From contig OY762456.1 of the NCBI GenBank assembly GCA_963665785.1, positions 4,199,192 to 4,263,191 on the forward strand: a stretch of 64,000 nt of DNA. The letters run 5' to 3'. The position numbers were made by a program, and so were the translations under genes. Under the pieces are notes generated by a model. It ran no database searches, had not been told where the DNA came from, and worked only from the letters and a program-made list of their open reading frames with translations. Position 1 is the stretch's first letter, and each line of letters opens with the position of its first letter. This document shows positions 1 through 8,296 of this stretch, in pieces. Source of the stretch: UBA7455 sp026713185. GTDB lineage: Bacteria > Pseudomonadota > Gammaproteobacteria > Pseudomonadales > Azotimanducaceae.

Positions 1-196
1 TGATTATCAGGTTGGTGATCAAATATCCGCTGATCACAAAAAACACATCCACACCAACGAACCCGCCGCTGAATGTCGTTTGTCCAAAGTGATAGAAAAT
101 GACACTGAGTACCGCTACAGCACGCAAACCGTCTATGTGGCGTTGGTATTGGTTCGAATTGGCCAGTACCGGATGATTCCCTGCGCCGGTGGCCAT
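1..196 (-). CDS. Acyltransferase-3 (OafA/YrhL) family protein, N-terminal part only
   Basis: The first 65 codons of a minus-strand gene that runs off the left edge. The start is ATG at 196. The peptide contains HIDGLRAVAVLSVIFYH followed by GGFVGVDVFFVISGYLIT, the hallmark N-terminus of the acyltransferase-3 membrane family (OafA/YrhL type), with the conserved His after the first hydrophobic stretch. Members transfer acetyl or other acyl groups onto surface polysaccharides such as O-antigen sugars, working in the inner membrane with about ten transmembrane helices. Only the first one or two helices are visible, so the acyl group and acceptor are unknown. It is transcribed away from dksA, and two repeat elements lie between them. 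Confidence 0.85.
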   Translation of the reverse strand, partial: MATGAGNHPVLANSNQYQRHIDGLRAVAVLSVIFYHFGQTTFSGGFVGVDVFFVISGYLITNLII

Positions 197-282
197 TAAA
201 GACTCTCCATCAGATAGAAACCGCAAATTACCTGTATTCCTGAACTGTTGATGAGGATAGCAGATATAGGGTGCTGACAATG

Positions 283-362
283 ACTCTCGTCAAACATGAC
301 GAAGATAATCCAGGTAAGCCGGCCTGTTTGCTGCGCGACAGCGTGCCGCTCGCGGGGCGAGT
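283..362 (+). repeat. Dispersed intergenic repeat family A, copy 1
   Basis: This copy begins ACTCTCGTCAAACATGACG and runs through AAGATAATCCAGGTAAGCC and CCTGTTTGCTGCGCGACAGC. The same order of blocks occurs at 2225-2316 and 38079-38162 (both reversed) and at 50320-50437 (same strand). It contains small inverted repeats (CAGG...CCTG and GCTG-CGCGA-CAGC). This copy diverges in its last 25 bases from the other three, which end in CCCGCTGAAGGCTCTC. No transposase accompanies it. Confidence 0.8.
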
Positions 363-452
363 TCTCTCATCAAACAAATTGTTTCTAAACCCGGGTTTCG
401 GGGCAGCCACCCCGTACGATGCTATCAAACTGATACTATTCCCGACATACAG

Positions 453-600
453 CAGATGGCTTTGGGGTGTTCGTTTGCGTAAGCATAATGTCGGAGCGCC
501 GAGTTGGAGGAGCATGACTACAGGCATGCGGGGGAGACGAGGAAATCCGGGAGGGACGCGCAGACGCTGAAGCAAATGAATGCCCCAAAGCCATCTGCGA
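453..600. repeat. MITE-like element with terminal inverted repeats
   Basis: The left end starting CAGATGGCTTTGGGG (453-480) and the right end (572-598, ending CCCCAAAGCCATCTG) form an imperfect inverted repeat of about 27 bases, with the outermost 15 identical. They enclose about 90 bases of purine-rich DNA with no convincing reading frame. A single copy of the end, GTTCGCAGATGGCTTTGGG, recurs at 24717-24735. The size and structure suggest a non-autonomous transposon or REP-type hairpin. The 99-codon frame crossing it (271-570) is not considered a gene. Confidence 0.6.
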
Positions 601-723
601 ACATACTCGTTAATGAAACAAGCTCTTTTCAAACATGACTGCTTGCGTTTTTTTAATGATCTGGTAATGTTCGCGACTCGATTTTCAAATCCGATTTTGT
701 GACATAGTGAATTGGAAAAGGAT

Positions 724-1326
724 ATGGCAGCAGAAAAACAAACATCAGTGAAAAAGAAAACGAAGGCTGGAAGCAAGGTAAAAACACAGGGGGAAGAAAA
801 GACCAAAGCCAGTGTGAAGACCGGGAAAGCCAAGACCGGGACAGGGAAACGGGCGACAGCGTCTACCCGGAAAAGCGGGAAGGTCAAAAAAGGATCCAAA
901 TCAAAAACAGATTTTGGACAAACGCCGATCAAACCGTACAAGCCCAGGAAAAAAGAAGCGTACATGAATGATGCTCAGAAACAGCATTTTCGGAACATTC
1001 TGCAGTCCTGGAAGCTGGATTTGTTGCAGGAAGTTGATCGGACCGTGACTCACATGAAGGAACAGGCATCAAATTTATCTGATCCGGCAGACCGGGCAAG
1101 TCAGGAGGAAGAATTCAGCCTGGAATTGAGAACCCGTGACCGGGAACGCAGATTGATTCGTAAGATCGAAAACACGATTGAGTTGATAGACCAGGATGAT
1201 TATGGATACTGCGAATCCTGTGGCATCGAAATTGGCATTCGAAGACTGGAAGCACGCCCAACCGCCACACTCTGCATTGACTGTAAAACACTCGACGAAA
1301 TCAAGGAAAAAAGATTACACGGCTAG
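724..1326 (+). CDS. dksA: RNA polymerase-binding transcription factor DksA with long lysine-rich N-terminus
   Basis: DksA enters the secondary channel of RNA polymerase and, with ppGpp, drives the stringent response (represses rRNA promoters, activates amino-acid biosynthesis). From residue ~80 the protein matches the family closely: coiled coil with EVDRTVTHM and SQEEEFSLELRTRDRERRL, then a four-cysteine zinc finger CESCG...CIDC at the C-terminus. The first ~75 residues are an extra, strongly basic tail rich in Lys, Thr, Gly and Ser, so the protein is 200 aa against about 150 in E. coli. ATG 724 is chosen because GGA lies 7 bases upstream; a TTG at 712 is in frame. It stands just before gluQRS and pcnB, a common gammaproteobacterial arrangement. 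Confidence 0.95.
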   Translation: MAAEKQTSVKKKTKAGSKVKTQGEEKTKASVKTGKAKTGTGKRATASTRKSGKVKKGSKSKTDFGQTPIKPYKPRKKEAYMNDAQKQHFRNILQSWKLDLLQEVDRTVTHMKEQASNLSDPADRASQEEEFSLELRTRDRERRLIRKIENTIELIDQDDYGYCESCGIEIGIRRLEARPTATLCIDCKTLDEIKEKRLHG

Positions 1327-1353
1327 AGTTTTGTGTAGTCTCAACAAAACCTG

Positions 1354-2226
1354 ATGACCGGACGTACAACCGCTTATGTGGGAAGGTTTGCACCGTCTCC
1401 CACCGGCCCTCTGCATTTCGGTTCTCTCGTCGCCGCGGTGGGTAGTTACCTGGATGCAAAAAAACACCATGGACAGTGGTTGTTGCGTATTGAAGACCTT
1501 GATCCTCCCCGGGAATCCACCACTGCACCCGCAGAGATCATGTCCCAATTACGGGCTTACGGATTATTCTGGGACGGCGATGTGTTGTTCCAGAGTTCGC
1601 GGTTGAATGCCTACGAAGAGAATCTGGGGAGACTCAGGAACCAGGGCCTGGTTTTCCCTTGCATATGCAGCCGAAAGTCCATTGTCGGCGTTTATCCCGG
1701 CGCCTGCAGAAGCCGAAGCTTCGAAACAACAGAAGTTCCCTTTGCAGAAAGATTGCTGACAGCAGGCCGCTACATCGAATATGAAGACCTGGTTTTCGGT
1801 ACCCGATGCTGTGATGTTGAGCTGGACATTGGCGATTTTATCGTCAAGCGAAAAGACAAACTATTTGCCTATCAACTGGCGGTAATTGTCGATGATGCCT
1901 ATCAGGAAGTCACTCACGTCATTCGAGGTTCTGACTTGATGGATTCCACACCACGTCAGATTCTGCTGGCTGAGTACCTCTCTTTGCCGGTACCGGCATT
2001 TGGGCACATTCCAGTGGTTACTGATGTATCTGGCCATAAGTTGAGTAAACAGACTCACGCTGCACCGGTTGACAGGCAGAACCCGCTGCCTGTTCTACGG
2101 CGGGTATTGAATGTCCTTGGACAGCACTCCGGAAGCAAGGTGAATACCGTGGAACAACTGCTTGATTCCGCTATTCAGCAATGGGATATAAATCGGATTC
2201 CAAGGGATTCTTATCGATATGTGTGA
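1354..2226 (+). CDS. gluQ: Glutamyl-Q tRNA(Asp) synthetase
   Basis: GluQRS is a truncated glutamyl-tRNA synthetase paralogue that attaches glutamate to the queuosine base at position 34 of tRNA-Asp. The 290-residue protein has only the catalytic Rossmann half: RFAPSPTGPLHFGSL carries the HIGH-type signature (HFGS), RIEDLDPPRE follows, CICSRK with a later YPGAC supplies the zinc site, and HKLSKQ is the KMSKS-like loop. There is no anticodon-binding domain, as expected for the family. It lies 27 bases downstream of dksA and is probably co-transcribed with it; the dksA-gluQ pair is conserved in many gammaproteobacteria. A family A repeat begins at its stop codon. Confidence 0.95.
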   Translation: MTGRTTAYVGRFAPSPTGPLHFGSLVAAVGSYLDAKKHHGQWLLRIEDLDPPRESTTAPAEIMSQLRAYGLFWDGDVLFQSSRLNAYEENLGRLRNQGLVFPCICSRKSIVGVYPGACRSRSFETTEVPFAERLLTAGRYIEYEDLVFGTRCCDVELDIGDFIVKRKDKLFAYQLAVIVDDAYQEVTHVIRGSDLMDSTPRQILLAEYLSLPVPAFGHIPVVTDVSGHKLSKQTHAAPVDRQNPLPVLRRVLNVLGQHSGSKVNTVEQLLDSAIQQWDINRIPRDSYRYV

Positions 2227-2316
2227 GCCTTCAGCGGGCCAAAATCTCTCCCTGCCGCTGTCGCGCAGCAAACAGGCCGGTATACCTGGATTTACTTCGT
2301 GATGTTTGATGAGAGT
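2225..2316 (-). repeat. Dispersed intergenic repeat family A, copy 2
   Basis: Read on the minus strand it runs ACTCTCATCAAACATCACG, then AATCCAGGTATACCGGCCTG, TTTGCTGCGCGACAGCGGC and GGCCCGCTGAAGGCTC. It starts at the gluQ stop codon and fills much of the 249-base gap before pcnB. The remaining gap (2317-2475) shows nothing recognisable beyond likely promoter sequence for pcnB. Confidence 0.85.
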
Positions 2317-2475
2317 AACGATTATTGCCATATAACGGAATTTCTGATCAAATCACCCTATTCTTTGAGTGTGATTGTTTAGTGTGCCCACTCAGAAACC
2401 CTGGAACCTGGATGTTTCCTTGCAACACATTACTCGCTGCTGGTTCTGCGCCTGGTACTGAAATGGAAGTCCTCC

Positions 2476-3729
2476 ATGAATGACATTATCCCGATTCAGG
2501 CCCGAAATCAGATAAGTATTAACGCACTGAAGGTATTGAGCCGGTTGAACAGGCATGGCTATCAGGCATACCTCGTTGGCGGCAGCGTGAGAGATATGAT
2601 TCTCGGAAGGGCGCCCAAGGACTTTGACATTGCAACAGATGCGCACCCGGAAGATGTCAGATCATTATTCAAAAATTCACGTTTGATCGGCAGGCGTTTT
2701 CGAATTGTGCATGTCCGGTTTGGCCGGGAAATTATAGAAGTTGCCACTTTTCGTGCTGCCTGGTCAGAAAATCAACGCGAGCAGTCAGAAAACGGCATGT
2801 TGCTTGCGGATAACATCTACGGAACTCTGGAAGAAGACGTATTCCGTCGGGACTTTTCCATTAACGCCCTGTATTACTCTCCTGATACCGGGGATGTGAT
2901 AGATCTTGTCGGTGGTGTGGATGACATCAAGGCAAAGAAAATCAGGTTATTGGGAGACCCCGAAAATCGATATCGTGAAGATCCGGCACGTATGCTGCGG
3001 GCCATTCGTTTTAAATCGAAACTCGATTTTGACATTGACAGCGAAGCCGGGGAACCCATGCATCAATTAGGATACCTGCTTCAGGATTTATCAACTTCAC
3101 GGCTGTTCGAGGAAGTACAGAAGCTGTTCATGACCGGGCATGCTTTATATGCATTCAATGAACTGATGACTTACGACCTGTTTGGCTGGCTGTTTCCGGA
3201 CTCTCGACGAGCCATGGATTCCTCGCCTGCAGAAAAGCTCATCAAGGTGGCTCTCAAAAGCACGGATAACCGTATAGCCAATGAATTGCCTGTAACACCT
3301 GCATTTGTTTATGCAGCAATTCTCTGGTATCCATTTGTAGAAGAGAAAAAGAAGTTGGAAGCAGAGGGAGTCAGCTACGCGGAGGCAACCATGGAAGCAT
3401 CGGCCAAAACGATTGCCAGGCAACAATTGTTTACTTCCATTCCTCGTCGATTCACCAGCGTAATGCGTGAGATATGGTATCTGCAATTCAGACTTCTCGT
3501 AAGGCGCAGGAGAAAGCCGGATGCTGTACTCGCACACAAACGCTTCCGGGCTGCTTATGATTTCCTCCTGATCAGGGAAGAGGTTGGAGAAAAACTGGAT
3601 AACTCAGGTGAGTGGTGGACCCGGTACCAGGAAGCTGACGCAGCGCAACGACAAATTATGAAACAATCCGGCAAACCGGGTCGTCGCCGCAGAAGAAAAC
3701 ACCAGGGCACTGTCACCAGTTCGTTGTAG
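2476..3729 (+). CDS. pcnB: Poly(A) polymerase I
   Basis: PcnB adds 3' poly(A) tails to RNA, marking it for decay by PNPase and RNase E. The nucleotidyltransferase core is clear: YLVGGSVRDMILGRAPKDFD (the catalytic G-S/G and D-x-D), then GRRFRIVHVRFGREIIEVATFR, RRDFSINALYY, and RYREDPARMLRAIRFKSKL, which separates poly(A) polymerases from CCA-adding enzymes together with the long C-terminal region. Length is 417 aa, slightly shorter than E. coli because the N-terminal leader is short; the C-terminus ends in a basic GRRRRRKH tail that fits RNA binding. GGAAG lies about 8 bases before the ATG. The usual downstream partner folK is absent; acs follows after 75 bases. Confidence 0.95.
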   Translation: MNDIIPIQARNQISINALKVLSRLNRHGYQAYLVGGSVRDMILGRAPKDFDIATDAHPEDVRSLFKNSRLIGRRFRIVHVRFGREIIEVATFRAAWSENQREQSENGMLLADNIYGTLEEDVFRRDFSINALYYSPDTGDVIDLVGGVDDIKAKKIRLLGDPENRYREDPARMLRAIRFKSKLDFDIDSEAGEPMHQLGYLLQDLSTSRLFEEVQKLFMTGHALYAFNELMTYDLFGWLFPDSRRAMDSSPAEKLIKVALKSTDNRIANELPVTPAFVYAAILWYPFVEEKKKLEAEGVSYAEATMEASAKTIARQQLFTSIPRRFTSVMREIWYLQFRLLVRRRRKPDAVLAHKRFRAAYDFLLIREEVGEKLDNSGEWWTRYQEADAAQRQIMKQSGKPGRRRRRKHQGTVTSSL

Positions 3730-3804
3730 GGATTGACTGGTGTTGCCGCGAGCAGGTCCGGGTTAAGATTATGATATGACGAGGTGTCAATTCAGGAGAA
3801 TTAA

Positions 3805-5751
3805 ATGAGCGAGGAGAAAGTTTATCCAGTACAGAAGGATGCTGAATCCCGGGCCCACATCAGGAATGATCAATATCTGGCCATGTATGAAGCATCAATC
3901 AAACGGCCAGAAGAATTCTGGAATCAGAAGGCAGACGAATTTCTGACCTGGATAGAGCCCTGGAACAAACTCACTGAATCGAACTTCCTGACAGGTGAAA
4001 TAAAATGGTTTTCAGGCGCCAGGCTGAATGCCAGTGTCAATTGCATTGATCGCCATCTTGCGCTGAGAGGGGATCAGACTGCAATCATCTGGGAAGGAGA
4101 TGATCCGGACGACGAAAAACATATTACCTACCACGAATTGCATGAACAGGTGTGCCGTCTGGCCAATGTGTTAAAGAGTCGGGGTGTGAACAAGGGTGAT
4201 CGTGTCTGCATCTATATGCCCATGGTCCCGGAAGCTGCCTATGCCATGCTGGCATGTTCTCGCATCGGCGCCATACATTCTGTCGTCTTCGGTGGTTTCT
4301 CACCGCAATCACTGCAGGACAGGATTCTGGATTCTGATTGCCGGACAGTCGTCACGGCCGATGAAGGTTTAAGAGGAGGCAGGCCGGTACCTTTAAAGCA
4401 AAACACGGATATTGCCCTGGAGAAATGCCCTGATGTTCACACTGTCATCGTGGTCAGTCGGACCGGAGGTGATATCAACTGGAATGCGGCCAGGGATGTC
4501 TGGTATCACGAAGCAACCGGGAAAGCCGCAACTACGTGTGACCCGGAACCGATGGATAGCGAAGATCCTCTGTTTATTTTGTATACGTCCGGTTCCACTG
4601 GAAAACCCAAAGGTGTGTTACACACCACTGGCGGATATTTGCTGCATGCCTCAATGACACATAAATACGTGTTCGACTATCACGATAGCGATATCTACTG
4701 GTGTACTGCGGATGTAGGCTGGGTGACCGGTCACTCCTATATTGTATATGGTCCGTTGGCAAACGGAGCAACAACCCTCATGTTTGAAGGTGTGCCCACC
4801 TACCCGGATTCTTCCCGATGCTGGCAGATAGTAGACAAGCACAAGGTTAATATTTTCTATACGGCGCCGACTGCCTTGCGTGCATTAATGGGTCAGGGCG
4901 ATGAGTTTGTGCACAATACCTCCAGGAAGACGCTCCGACTTCTTGGAACAGTTGGTGAACCCATCAATCCGGAAGCCTGGGAGTGGTATTACCACGTGGT
5001 AGGAGAAGACAGATGTCCTATAGTTGACACCTGGTGGCAGACAGAAACCGGTGGCATCATGATTACGCCTTTGCCCGGCGCCACGGCACTCAAACCCGGG
5101 TCTGCAACCCGCCCGTTTTTTGGCGTCAATCCAGTATTGCTGGATGAAAAGGGACAGGAAATAGAAGGTCCGGGATCAGGAAATCTGGCCATCAAAGGGT
5201 CCTGGCCCGGGCAGATCAGAACGGTGTTTGGTGATCATCAGCGCTGTTTCGAAACTTATTACTCGACATACAAAGGGTATTATTTTACCGGCGATGGCGC
5301 CCGAAGAGACCAGGACGGTTATTACTGGATCACCGGACGTGTGGATGATGTACTGAATGTATCCGGACATCGGATGGGTACCGCGGAGGTGGAAAGTGCC
5401 CTGGTTCTGCACGAATCAGTAGCCGAGGCAGCAGTCGTCGGCTATCCCCATGAAATCAAGGGTCAGGGAATATACGCCTACGTGACCCTGATGAAAGATA
5501 TAAAAGGTACAGATGAATTGAGGGATGAACTGTCGAGTCTGGTCAGATCAGAGATTGGCGCCATAGCGAGACCGGATATACTGCAATGGGCTCCTGGACT
5601 GCCAAAAACCAGATCCGGCAAAATCATGCGCCGAATCCTGCGCAAGATTGCGGAGAATGATCTGGAAAATCTCGGTGATACAACCACACTTGCCGACCCA
5701 GGTGTGGTTGATGACCTGATCAGGGGGTCGGGAAAAATGGGATCGGAGTAA
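3805..5751 (+). CDS. acs: Acetyl-coenzyme A synthetase (AMP-forming)
   Basis: Acs converts acetate, ATP and CoA to acetyl-CoA through acetyl-AMP, allowing growth on and salvage of acetate. The 648-residue protein is full length, with YTSGSTGKPKGV (phosphate-binding P-loop), DTWWQTETGG (motif A5), YYFTGDGARRDQDGYYW, GRVDDVLNVSGHRMGTAEVE (hinge), and PKTRSGKIMRRIL containing the catalytic lysine that is the target of Pat/CobB acetylation in the family. AGGAGA lies just upstream of the ATG. The last codons and the TAA stop form the 5' arm of the hairpin terminator shared with pnp. It is transcribed alone after pcnB; no actP or regulator adjoins it. Confidence 0.97.
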   Translation: MSEEKVYPVQKDAESRAHIRNDQYLAMYEASIKRPEEFWNQKADEFLTWIEPWNKLTESNFLTGEIKWFSGARLNASVNCIDRHLALRGDQTAIIWEGDDPDDEKHITYHELHEQVCRLANVLKSRGVNKGDRVCIYMPMVPEAAYAMLACSRIGAIHSVVFGGFSPQSLQDRILDSDCRTVVTADEGLRGGRPVPLKQNTDIALEKCPDVHTVIVVSRTGGDINWNAARDVWYHEATGKAATTCDPEPMDSEDPLFILYTSGSTGKPKGVLHTTGGYLLHASMTHKYVFDYHDSDIYWCTADVGWVTGHSYIVYGPLANGATTLMFEGVPTYPDSSRCWQIVDKHKVNIFYTAPTALRALMGQGDEFVHNTSRKTLRLLGTVGEPINPEAWEWYYHVVGEDRCPIVDTWWQTETGGIMITPLPGATALKPGSATRPFFGVNPVLLDEKGQEIEGPGSGNLAIKGSWPGQIRTVFGDHQRCFETYYSTYKGYYFTGDGARRDQDGYYWITGRVDDVLNVSGHRMGTAEVESALVLHESVAEAAVVGYPHEIKGQGIYAYVTLMKDIKGTDELRDELSSLVRSEIGAIARPDILQWAPGLPKTRSGKIMRRILRKIAENDLENLGDTTTLADPGVVDDLIRGSGKMGSE

Positions 5752-5778
5752 AATTCATTTTACTCCGATCCCATTTTT
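5733..5778. terminator. Bidirectional hairpin terminator between acs and pnp
   Basis: A perfect inverted repeat with 22-base arms (AAAAATGGGATCGGAGTAAA plus AT) and a 2-base loop, flanked by A5 and T5 so that it can stop transcription from either side. The arm overlaps the acs stop codon at 5749-5751 and ends 7 bases before the pnp stop. Its core GGGATCGGAGTA resembles the REP-like motif GGGGTCGGAGTA found near 31071, 31420 and 32575. Confidence 0.9.
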
Positions 5779-5784
5779 GCCAAT

Positions 5785-7878
5785 TTATTCTCCCACGTCG
5801 GCAGTGGCAATTTCCTTCATTGAAAGTCTGATTCGGCCACGCTCGACATCAAGTACGATGACTTTGACCTCCTGACCTTCGCTCAGATAGTCAGAGATTT
5901 TTTCTACGCGTTCTTCGGCAATCTGGGATATATGAACCAGACCGTCCTGGCCCGGCAGAATAGTGACAAATGCTCCGAAATCAGTAATTTTAGCAACCTT
6001 GCCCGTATAAATTCTGCCCACTTCGGCTTCTGCCGTAAGTGCTTCAATCTGTGCAATGGCCGCGTCCCGTGATTCTGTACCTTCTCCGAAAATCGTGATG
6101 GTACCGTCATCCTCAATATCAATTGTGGCGCCGGTCTCTTCCGTGATGGATCGAATCGTGGTTCCGCCCTTGCCAATCACGTCGCGGATCTTCTCTGCGT
6201 CGATTTTAATGGTGACCATTGCAGGAGCATTGTCCGAAACATTTTCCCTGGACCTGCCCAGAACCTTGTTCATCTCACCAAGAATATGTAACCGCGCTTC
6301 CCTGGCCTGATTCAGGGCAGTCTCCATGATCTCCTCAGTGATACCCTGGATCTTGATATCCATTTGAAGTGCAGTGACACCAAATTCCGTACCGGCAACT
6401 TTGAAGTCCATATCACCGAGATGGTCCTCATCACCCAGAATGTCGGTCAGGACGGCAAATCCGTCGTCATCTTTGACCAGACCCATTGCAACACCGGCAA
6501 CCGGTGCGCGTAATGGTACGCCGGCGTCCATCAGGGATAGACTCGATCCACAGACACTCGCCATGGAGGAGGATCCGTTGGATTCTGTAATTTCCGATAC
6601 CACGCGGGTGGTATAGGGCCAGTCTTCCGGATCGGGTAAAACTGCCGTTATTCCCCGTCGCGCCAACCGTCCGTGACCGATTTCACGACGTTTGGGACCA
6701 CCGGAAAATCCGGTTTCACCGACACTGTAGTGGGGAAAGTTGTAATGCAATATGAAAGGATCCCTGGATGAGCCCTGCAAGGCGTCAATTATCTGTGCAT
6801 CACGCATGGAACCCAGGGTGGTGGTAACCAGTGCCTGCGTCTCGCCTCTTGTAAACAAGGCGGAACCATGTGCATTGGGTAATATGCCTACCTCAACACT
6901 GATATCCCTCACAGTTCGACTATCACGTCCATCAATTCTGGGCTGACCGGCAATAATTGCGCGGCGCACAGTCTTTTTCTCCAGCTTGCTGAAAACATCT
7001 GCAACATCATCAACACTGAATTCCGAGTCCTGGGTTGCAAGTTCTGAAACTGCCTTCTCAAGAAGGTCTGCAAGCGTATCCTGTCGCAACATTTTTTCAT
7101 GAATCTGATAAGCAGCCGCAATTTGTGTAGCGTAATTGTCGTTGACAGCTTGCATCAACGCTTCGTTTTCCATTGTCGGTAGCCAGTCCCAGTCTGGTTT
7201 TGCCACTTCCTGTTTAAGTTCATTCACGGCTGCGATCACAGCCTGCATTTCCTGATGAGCAAACAGTACTGCACCCAGCATCTGATCTTCGGTTAATTCA
7301 CTGGCCTGGGACTCCACCATCAGCACAGCAGTTTCCGTACCTGCCACCACCATGTCGAGATCTGATTCCTGGAGTGCCTCGTATCCTGGATTCAACAGAT
7401 ATCCACTCTCTGTAAACCCTACCCGTGCGGCGCCAATGGGACCGGCAAAGGGTATACCTGACAATGACAATGCTGCTGATACACCAATCATTGCCGGAAT
7501 ATCAGGGTCGATGTCCTTGCTGGCGGAAACTACCTGACAGGTAACCTGTACTTCATTCATAAATCCCTTGGGAAACAAGGGGCGGATTGGCCGGTCGATA
7601 AGCCGTGATGTGAGTGTTTCCTTCTCGGTGGGTCGTCCTTCCCTGCGTGGGAAACCGCCCGGGATCCTGCCTGAAGCATACATTTTTTCTTCGTAATTAA
7701 CGGTCAACGGGAAAAAATCCTGTCCCGTCTTTGCATCTTTTTGCGCAACCACTGCGACCAGAACAACTGTATCTGACATACTGACAACAACAGAGGCCGT
7801 TGCCTGTCGGGCAATTTTCCCTGTCTCGATGACTACCTCATGGTCGCCATATTTAAATTTTCTATTTACTGAATTCAC
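5785..7878 (-). CDS. pnp: Polyribonucleotide nucleotidyltransferase (PNPase)
   Basis: PNPase degrades RNA 3' to 5' by phosphorolysis and is a degradosome component. Two RNase PH domains (about residues 10-140 and 310-535, the second with FSGGPKRREIGHGRLARRG), a KH domain (RDVIGKGGTTIRSI, about 550-610) and a C-terminal S1 domain (GRIYTGKVAKITDFGAFV onward) are all present; total 697 aa, normal length. GTG at 7878 is preferred because GGAG lies 6 bases upstream, and MNSVNRKFKYGDHEV aligns with the usual N-terminus; a TTG at 7890 would include the ribosome-binding site. It follows rpsO by 38 bases, the standard rpsO-pnp arrangement, in which pnp is usually controlled by RNase III and by PNPase itself. 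Confidence 0.97.
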   Translation of the reverse strand: MNSVNRKFKYGDHEVVIETGKIARQATASVVVSMSDTVVLVAVVAQKDAKTGQDFFPLTVNYEEKMYASGRIPGGFPRREGRPTEKETLTSRLIDRPIRPLFPKGFMNEVQVTCQVVSASKDIDPDIPAMIGVSAALSLSGIPFAGPIGAARVGFTESGYLLNPGYEALQESDLDMVVAGTETAVLMVESQASELTEDQMLGAVLFAHQEMQAVIAAVNELKQEVAKPDWDWLPTMENEALMQAVNDNYATQIAAAYQIHEKMLRQDTLADLLEKAVSELATQDSEFSVDDVADVFSKLEKKTVRRAIIAGQPRIDGRDSRTVRDISVEVGILPNAHGSALFTRGETQALVTTTLGSMRDAQIIDALQGSSRDPFILHYNFPHYSVGETGFSGGPKRREIGHGRLARRGITAVLPDPEDWPYTTRVVSEITESNGSSSMASVCGSSLSLMDAGVPLRAPVAGVAMGLVKDDDGFAVLTDILGDEDHLGDMDFKVAGTEFGVTALQMDIKIQGITEEIMETALNQAREARLHILGEMNKVLGRSRENVSDNAPAMVTIKIDAEKIRDVIGKGGTTIRSITEETGATIDIEDDGTITIFGEGTESRDAAIAQIEALTAEAEVGRIYTGKVAKITDFGAFVTILPGQDGLVHISQIAEERVEKISDYLSEGQEVKVIVLDVERGRIRLSMKEIATADVGE

Positions 7879-7916
7879 TATTTTCTCCAACTGTTATCGG
7901 ACTGCATCTTTAGTCT

Positions 7917-8186
7917 TTATCGTCGCAATCCTAATCTCTTTATCAACGTGGCATACCGTTTTGCATCTTTTTTTCTCAGATAATCCTGTAGCTTTCTTCT
8001 TTGACTGACCATGCGCAACAAGCCAACTTTGGAATGATGGTCATGGATATGATCATTGAAGTGATCCCTCAGGTTATCTATGTTCGCGGTCAAGAGTGCT
8101 ATTTGAACTTCAGGGGAACCGGTATCACTTTCGCTTAATCCGAATTCCTGCACAATTTCAGCTTTCTGTTCAGTCGATATTGCCAT
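7917..8186 (-). CDS. rpsO: 30S ribosomal protein S15
   Basis: S15 is a primary 16S rRNA-binding protein of the small-subunit platform. From MAISTEQKAEIV the protein is exactly 89 aa, the universal length, with the conserved GSPEVQIALLTANI, HDHHSKVGLLRMVSQRRK and DYLRKKDAKRY segments. The reading frame extends ten codons upstream to 8216, but GGAGAATTATC before ATG 8186 supports the shorter form. It lies between truB and pnp as in E. coli. No clear S15 autoregulatory pseudoknot could be recognised by eye in the leader. Confidence 0.97.
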   Translation of the reverse strand: MAISTEQKAEIVQEFGLSESDTGSPEVQIALLTANIDNLRDHFNDHIHDHHSKVGLLRMVSQRRKLQDYLRKKDAKRYATLIKRLGLRR

Positions 8187-8296
8187 TGATAATTCTCCAA
8201 TATGCCAACCACTCAATAGTGGTGATTAAGATATAAGAACTCATCCATGCATATTTACAGACGGTTCAATCAATTCAATACGTTTGCACGTATCAT

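Noticed and set aside
271..570. 99-codon plus-strand frame
   Set aside because: It is made of a family A repeat followed by the inverted-repeat element. The peptide KPACLLRDS also appears in another copy only because the DNA repeats.
228..965. 245-codon minus-strand frame
   Set aside because: It is the antisense of the repeat region and the lysine-rich start of dksA; Phe/Leu/Val-rich translation is what an A-rich coding strand gives in reverse.
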